Source: Hydrogenovibrio sp049975065 (lineage in GTDB: Bacteria; Pseudomonadota; Gammaproteobacteria; Thiomicrospirales; Thiomicrospiraceae). Taken from it: a stretch of DNA of 9,417 bases. The DNA lies in assembly GCA_049975065.1 (NCBI GenBank), contig JBNGDN010000078.1, one strand, 5' to 3'. Below are positions 5,658-9,417 of this stretch, in pieces (the stretch's first letter is position 1; each line of letters begins with the position of its first letter). Under the pieces are notes generated by a model. It made no database searches, was not told the origin of the DNA, and worked only from the letters and a program-made list of their open reading frames with translations. The position numbers and the translations under genes were made by a program.

Positions 5658-7862
5658 TTAATGGGCTGTCTGGGGTTCTTGTAGGCTGTGTTGTGGTAAC
5701 TGTACCACAAAGCGCGTGCCCTGTTGCGGTTCTGATTCGACTTGAATGCGCCCTTGGTGTTCATCGACGATTTTCTTAACGATCGCCAAGCCGAGTCCGG
5801 TGCCTTTGGGTTTGTCGGTGGAGTAGGGTTCGAAGATCCAGTTTCTGGCTTTTTCTGGAATCCCAGGACCATTGTCACTGACGGAAAGCTGCACTGGATA
5901 GTCTTGCTCAGGATCATAATGGGTGGTGACGACAATGCGTGTGGCCGGGCAGGTCTCACAGGCTTCAATGGCGTTTTTAATCAGGTTGTGCAGCAGTTGC
6001 CGCAGTTTGGCGGCATCGGCGGAAATGATCGGGCAGGTGGGGTCAAGCTGCTCGCGCACCTTCCAAGTGACTTTCGCGGTCTGGTACATGCTGACCACGT
6101 CTTTGACCAGATTGTTGAGCTTGACGGGGTGGAGGACGATTTCTGGGGTGTCGGCGTATTCGGTAAAGGCTTGCACGAGGTTTTGCATGGTGGCCACCTG
6201 TTCGATAATGGTGTCGGTCATGCGGTTCAGCAGTTTTTGATCGGGCTTGTCGAGCTTGTCGGACAGCTTGTAATTCAGGCGCTCCGCTGAGAGTTGAATC
6301 GGCGTCAGCGGGTTTTTGATTTCGTGCGCCAGACGTTGCGCCACATCGCTCCAGGCGGCGTGTAATTGGGCTTGCACCAGTTGGGTAATGTCCTCGATCA
6401 CTATGACGAAGCCGCCGATTTTCTGGTCGAGGCTCGGCAGGGTGGAGCCATGCACCAGCAGGATTTTCTGGCCTTCTTTGCAGTCGAAGGTGACTTGCTG
6501 GCTCCAGGGCTTGGTTTCGTTTTGAAACAGTGGAAAAATGGTGTCGAAAAAGGGTTGCAGGTGCAGGGCTTCGGGTTGTTTGAGCACTTCATTTAAAGGT
6601 TTGCCGAGCTGTTTGAATAAGTCGGTATTGAGAATCTGGTTGGTGGCGTCGTTAATGGTTTTCAGCAACAGATTCATGTCAAGGGTCAGCACCCCGCTGT
6701 TGAGGTTTTTAATAATGGCTTGCAGGTACAGCTTTTGCACTTCGGTTTGCTGGTGGCCGAATTTGATGTCGTTCCGCGCCTTGGCGATTTGTTGAATCAT
6801 GTCGTTAAAGGATTGAATCAGTTGCCCCATTTCATCGTCCTGAATAACGGGCATAGAAATGGTGTAGTCGCCTTTGGCCACGGCTTTGGTGCCTTTAGCC
6901 AAGGTGCGGATGGGGCGGGTCATGTTTTGTACGGTTTGAATGGTGAACAGCAAGGCGCTGGTCAGCGTCAGCAGCAGCACCATGCTCAAAATCACGGTGA
7001 AACTGGTTTTCAACGGGCCTTTGAGATAAGAAAGCTCTTGATACTGGCTGGCGGAAAGTCGGACCGTTTCCGCCAGTTGCGTGAGCTGCTCGGGAATGGT
7101 GAATACCGCTTGCAAGGCATAAAGTTTGTTGTTTTCGATGTCGTTGGCGGGCAGCATGATTCGGATGACTTGATAGGGGTTGTTAATCCCGAGCTGCGTT
7201 TCCATGGCGGCGTAGCTGATTTTTTTGCGGATTTGCTGAAATAACCCCAGCTCGGGTGATTCTGGCAGGATGCTGACGTTTTCTGGGCTGCTGAAGGCGA
7301 TGAGCTGGCCATCGCTGCGGTAAAGGGACACTTCGCGGGCATTCAGTTGTTCGCCGATTTGGTTCAGGGCCAGAACCGGGGTGTTGAAAAGCGACTCCTG
7401 ATTGATGTCGAGGGCTTTTTGGGTGGCATTGAGGTTGCGCCGGATTTGATCGTCTAGCGTGATTTGCACCAGTTTCACGGCATTTTTCAGTGCGGTTTCG
7501 GTTTTGATGTCAAACCATTGGTCAATGCCTTGATGCACAAAGCTCATGGAGAAATAAAAAATAATCGCCAGCGGCACCCCGAGAATCAGGCTGAGAATGC
7601 CGGTTAGGCGGGTGGTGATTCGAGAACCTGGGACGCGCATTCGGTGGTTGCGCCGGAGCTTGATCAGGGTGCGCACCAGCATGACCAGCAGCCAAATCAT
7701 GCCGATGAATGAGACGATCAGCAGGGTCGAATAGGTTTGTGCAAAATGGGCGGCGTTTTGCAGAATCTGGCTCATGACTACCAGCGAAATGAGCACGATG
7801 CTTGAGAGCAGGATCAGCCAACCGTATTGTTTAAGAAAGCGTGCGTAGGGCTGCGATAACAT
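5658..7862 (-). CDS. ntrY: NtrY-type membrane sensor histidine kinase
   Basis: Inner-membrane sensor kinase of 734 residues that should autophosphorylate on His513 and pass phosphate to the NtrX-type regulator. In order: membrane segments near 15-31, 47-63 and 86-107; a probable periplasmic region of about 109-287; a fourth membrane segment near 288-309; a HAMP linker (about 308-362, with TRPIRTLAKGT at 315-325); a PAS-like domain (about 375-492); the HisKA H-box LAHEIKNPLTP (511-521); and the HATPase_c domain with N-box HNLIKNAIEA (625-634), DNGPGIP (663-669), IFEPYSTDKPKG (676-687) and GTGLGLAI (687-694). All catalytic boxes are intact. The layout of several N-terminal membrane segments, then HAMP, PAS and kinase, is that of NtrY. 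The ATG at 7860-7862 is preceded by GGAGG at an ideal six-base spacing. It starts 15 bases after the DUF4390 stop and ends 26 bases before ntrX. The ligand is unknown. Confidence 0.93.
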   Translation of the reverse strand: MLSQPYARFLKQYGWLILLSSIVLISLVVMSQILQNAAHFAQTYSTLLIVSFIGMIWLLVMLVRTLIKLRRNHRMRVPGSRITTRLTGILSLILGVPLAIIFYFSMSFVHQGIDQWFDIKTETALKNAVKLVQITLDDQIRRNLNATQKALDINQESLFNTPVLALNQIGEQLNAREVSLYRSDGQLIAFSSPENVSILPESPELGLFQQIRKKISYAAMETQLGINNPYQVIRIMLPANDIENNKLYALQAVFTIPEQLTQLAETVRLSASQYQELSYLKGPLKTSFTVILSMVLLLTLTSALLFTIQTVQNMTRPIRTLAKGTKAVAKGDYTISMPVIQDDEMGQLIQSFNDMIQQIAKARNDIKFGHQQTEVQKLYLQAIIKNLNSGVLTLDMNLLLKTINDATNQILNTDLFKQLGKPLNEVLKQPEALHLQPFFDTIFPLFQNETKPWSQQVTFDCKEGQKILLVHGSTLPSLDQKIGGFVIVIEDITQLVQAQLHAAWSDVAQRLAHEIKNPLTPIQLSAERLNYKLSDKLDKPDQKLLNRMTDTIIEQVATMQNLVQAFTEYADTPEIVLHPVKLNNLVKDVVSMYQTAKVTWKVREQLDPTCPIISADAAKLRQLLHNLIKNAIEACETCPATRIVVTTHYDPEQDYPVQLSVSDNGPGIPEKARNWIFEPYSTDKPKGTGLGLAIVKKIVDEHQGRIQVESEPQQGTRFVVQLPQHSLQEPQTAH

Positions 7863-7868
7863 CCATGG

Positions 7869-7873
7869 CCTCC
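7869..7873 (-). promoter_or_regulatory. Strong Shine-Dalgarno (GGAGG) for the NtrY-like kinase
   Basis: The minus strand reads CGGAGG followed by CCATGG and then the start ATG, a six-base spacing from GGAGG. This is the best ribosome binding site in the window and fixes the kinase start at 7862. The upstream ATG inside CCATGG is in another frame and would not produce the kinase. The kinase can therefore initiate independently, whereas ntrX and trkH lack a comparable site. Confidence 0.8.
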
Positions 7874-7877
7874 GTCG

Positions 7878-8480
7878 TTAGAGCCAGCTTTTCGGCGACT
7901 GTATTTGGGTGGGATACCAACCGCTGTCCAGTTGCCAGGCGGGCGACCATAACGTATCAATAATCAACGGGGTTGGCAATTGCCATCTGTCCAGCGAAAT
8001 GCGCATTTGCAGGCTGTAAAGCGTATTGGGGTGTAGGTCGGACAAATCAGCCACCGGAAAGTTTGACAAGGTGCCGAGGGTTTTCATGGCGTCGGTTAGG
8101 TTGCTGAAACGGCGGATGTTTTGATTGCGCTGGTTGGTGATGACGTATTGACGGTTAAAGCCATCGTATTGCAGCTGGGTTTGATACCGCAGTGAGGCGC
8201 GGTTACGTTCAAGGGGAAGCCCAAAAACACGGTGCACCTCGTTGAGCGTGAGTTCCGTGGTAAACGTCAGGGTGATTTCGTGGTGAATGGCCTTGAGAAC
8301 CGCTTCGGAAAATTCAAATTTGACGCTGGCATCCACCACCAGTTGCTGATCTTGCTGATAGTCGTTGAGAAACAAAATCTGAATGCCTGGGGTTTGTGCA
8401 AAAATGCCTGAGGCAAAGCTGCTGAAAAGCAAGCCGATCATCCAAGCTAATCTTTTGGGGAAGGCCATTATGATCGACAT
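7878..8480 (-). CDS. DUF4390 family exported protein, function unknown
   Basis: A 200-residue protein with an apparent Sec signal peptide: a short positive start (MAFPKR after MSII), a hydrophobic core WMIGLLFSSFASG, and a likely cleavage after GIFA, before QTPG. The mature part is predicted periplasmic. It resembles DUF4390: an N-terminal strand-rich part in which residues such as FEFSEAVLKAI correspond to the family's LS-EAL segment, then LRYQTQLQYDGFNRQYVITN, the FSNLTDAMKTLGTLSNFPV helix, the MRISLDRWQLPTPL segment (around 157-170), and a C-terminal SPAWQLDSGWYP segment. Family members commonly sit between rsmB and an ntrY-like kinase, as here. The start at 8480 is supported by GGAG seven bases upstream; a second ATG four codons in (8466-8468) is the alternative. 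Its position suggests work in the envelope beside NtrY, but no biochemical role is known to me. Confidence 0.85.
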   Translation of the reverse strand: MSIIMAFPKRLAWMIGLLFSSFASGIFAQTPGIQILFLNDYQQDQQLVVDASVKFEFSEAVLKAIHHEITLTFTTELTLNEVHRVFGLPLERNRASLRYQTQLQYDGFNRQYVITNQRNQNIRRFSNLTDAMKTLGTLSNFPVADLSDLHPNTLYSLQMRISLDRWQLPTPLIIDTLWSPAWQLDSGWYPTQIQSPKSWL

Positions 8481-8486
8481 CCTGTT

Positions 8487-8491
8487 TCTCC
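8487..8491 (-). promoter_or_regulatory. Shine-Dalgarno (GGAGA) for the DUF4390 gene
   Basis: The minus strand reads TGA (rsmB stop), CC, GGAGA, AACAGG, ATG. GGAG lies seven bases before the ATG at 8480, which favours that start over the in-frame ATG at 8468. Because the site directly follows the rsmB stop codon, ribosomes finishing rsmB could re-initiate here. Confidence 0.6.
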
Positions 8492-8493
8492 GG

Positions 8494-9417
8494 TCACACG
8501 AGTGCGCTTTGGTTTTCGGTTATTTCGGTTTTTTCAAGCAAACAGTAATAAAAACCGTCCATTCCGTCCAGGCCTGGCAGAATCTGGCGTCCGGGCGCGT
8601 TTTCGATTATCAGGCCCCAATCGGCGTTGATGGGGATTTCCCGAGCGTCATTGGTGGCTTGCAAAAACGCGCTCATCTGGTCACGGTTTTCGGCGGGCAG
8701 CACCGAGCAGGTGGCGTACAGCAAGCGTCCGCCCGGTTTGAGTAACGGCCAAAGCGCCTTGAGAATCGCCGCTTGCGTCGCCACCAGGGCGTCGATGTCT
8801 TCCGGGGTGCGGTGCCATTTGATGTCCGGGTGGCGGCGGATAATGCCGGTGGCGGAACAGGGTGCGTCCAACAGAATTTTATCGAAGGCTTCGCCGTTCC
8901 ACCAGTCGTCGGGTTGGGCGGCATCGCCGACGTCCAGATCGGCGTGCAAATCGAGGCGGAACAGGTTTTCCGATAGGCGTTCCATGCGTTCCGGCTCTTT
9001 TTCCAGCGCGAATACTCGGGCTTGGTCGTCGCTCAGTTCCAACAAATGGGTGGTTTTGCCACCGGGGGCGGCGCAGGCATCCAGGATATGTTCGCCAGCT
9101 TGAGGCGCCAGTAGGGTTCCGGCTTGTTGCGCGGCGGCGTCCTGCACGCTGAAACCGCCGTCGTCGTAGCTGGGCAGACGGGTGACGTCCTGACTCTGTG
9201 CCAGCACCACGCCAAACGGCGCTTTCGGGTGAGCTTTCGCTTCAATGTCGTTTTTGGCCAGGCCTGCCAGAAAGGCTTCACGGGTCTGGATGCGTGGATT
9301 GACGCGTAAGGTCAGGGGGGCCGGTTCGTTATTGGCGGAAAGAATCTGTTCCCAGTGGGTCGGGTAGGCGTTGCGCATGGCTTTAGTAAACCATTGCGGG
9401 TGGGCGAAACGATAGGC
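8494..9417 (-). CDS. rsmB: 16S rRNA (cytosine-967-C5)-methyltransferase RsmB, N-terminus cut by window edge
   Basis: This enzyme makes m5C at position 967 of 16S rRNA using SAM. The frame stays open to the right edge, giving 307 visible C-terminal residues; full-length RsmB is about 430, so the N-terminal NusB-like RNA-binding domain lies mostly outside. Visible residues begin AYRFAHPQWFTKAMRNAYP, matching the HPxW...YP segment before the catalytic domain, so the internal ATG at 9378 is not the true start. The SAM loop DACAAPGGKTTHL is at visible residues 113-125. Motif IV DAPCSATGIIRRHPDIKW (184-201) contains Cys187, and motif VI YATCSVLPAEN (234-244) contains Cys237. By analogy with E. coli RsmB, the motif VI cysteine is the nucleophile and the motif IV cysteine aids product release. 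GLDGMDGFYYCLLEK near the C-terminus is also typical. The stop lies 13 bases before the DUF4390 start. Confidence 0.96.
   Translation of the reverse strand, partial: AYRFAHPQWFTKAMRNAYPTHWEQILSANNEPAPLTLRVNPRIQTREAFLAGLAKNDIEAKAHPKAPFGVVLAQSQDVTRLPSYDDGGFSVQDAAAQQAGTLLAPQAGEHILDACAAPGGKTTHLLELSDDQARVFALEKEPERMERLSENLFRLDLHADLDVGDAAQPDDWWNGEAFDKILLDAPCSATGIIRRHPDIKWHRTPEDIDALVATQAAILKALWPLLKPGGRLLYATCSVLPAENRDQMSAFLQATNDAREIPINADWGLIIENAPGRQILPGLDGMDGFYYCLLEKTEITENQSALV

Noticed and set aside
9376..9378. ATG at 9378 as the start of rsmB
   Set aside because: The frame stays open to the window edge, and the 13 codons upstream (AYRFAHPQWFTKA) match the conserved RsmB interior, so the gene is cut by the edge and does not begin here.
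1..9417. Mobile elements, phage genes, CRISPR repeats, tRNA or rRNA genes, defence islands
   Set aside because: No repeats, transposase or integrase motifs, or RNA-gene-like stretches were visible. Coding density and gene order look like a stable chromosomal housekeeping cluster.

Overview
All eight protein genes in this window lie on the minus strand and read from right to left. They are packed tightly, with gaps of 13 to 26 bases or one-base overlaps, and the only larger gap is 118 bases. Base composition is roughly balanced, with no composition break, insertion sequence, tRNA, rRNA or CRISPR array that I can see. The order rsmB – DUF4390 – ntrY-like kinase – ntrX-like regulator – trkA – trkH is a familiar chromosomal cluster in gamma- and betaproteobacteria. 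The protein sequences (485-residue-class TrkH, two-RCK TrkA, E. coli-like RsmB motifs) fit a gammaproteobacterium. A Thiotrichales-type sulfur oxidiser is one possibility, but I cannot fix the genus by reading alone.

Layout in transcription order: (1) the C-terminal 307 residues of RsmB, the 16S rRNA m5C967 methyltransferase, cut by the right edge; (2) a small exported DUF4390 protein; (3) a 734-residue membrane histidine kinase of the NtrY type; (4) its 452-residue NtrX-type response regulator; (5) a 118-base gap holding a possible promoter; (6) TrkA and (7) TrkH, the NAD-binding gate and the membrane channel of the Trk potassium uptake system; (8) a class I SAM-dependent methyltransferase of unknown substrate; (9) an EamA/DMT-type transporter, cut by the left edge. 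The trkH–methyltransferase and methyltransferase–EamA junctions are both TAATG stop/start overlaps, so those three genes are probably translationally coupled.

The genes form one likely transcription unit, or two if the candidate promoter before trkA is real. NtrY would sense an envelope or redox/ion cue through a periplasmic region of about 180 residues and phosphorylate NtrX on Asp54. Trk brings in potassium under RCK control. Sharing an operon suggests, without proving, that signalling and potassium homeostasis are linked.

I see no wholly new system here. The observation most worth checking is that the AAA+ domain of the NtrX-like regulator is degenerate: it has no GAFTGA loop, its Walker B acidic pair is changed to Ser-Asp, and its sensor I Asn is lost. 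Yet the receiver domain, Walker A, arginine fingers and DNA-binding domain are intact. This argues against a conventional sigma-54 activator, despite the usual annotation of such genes.
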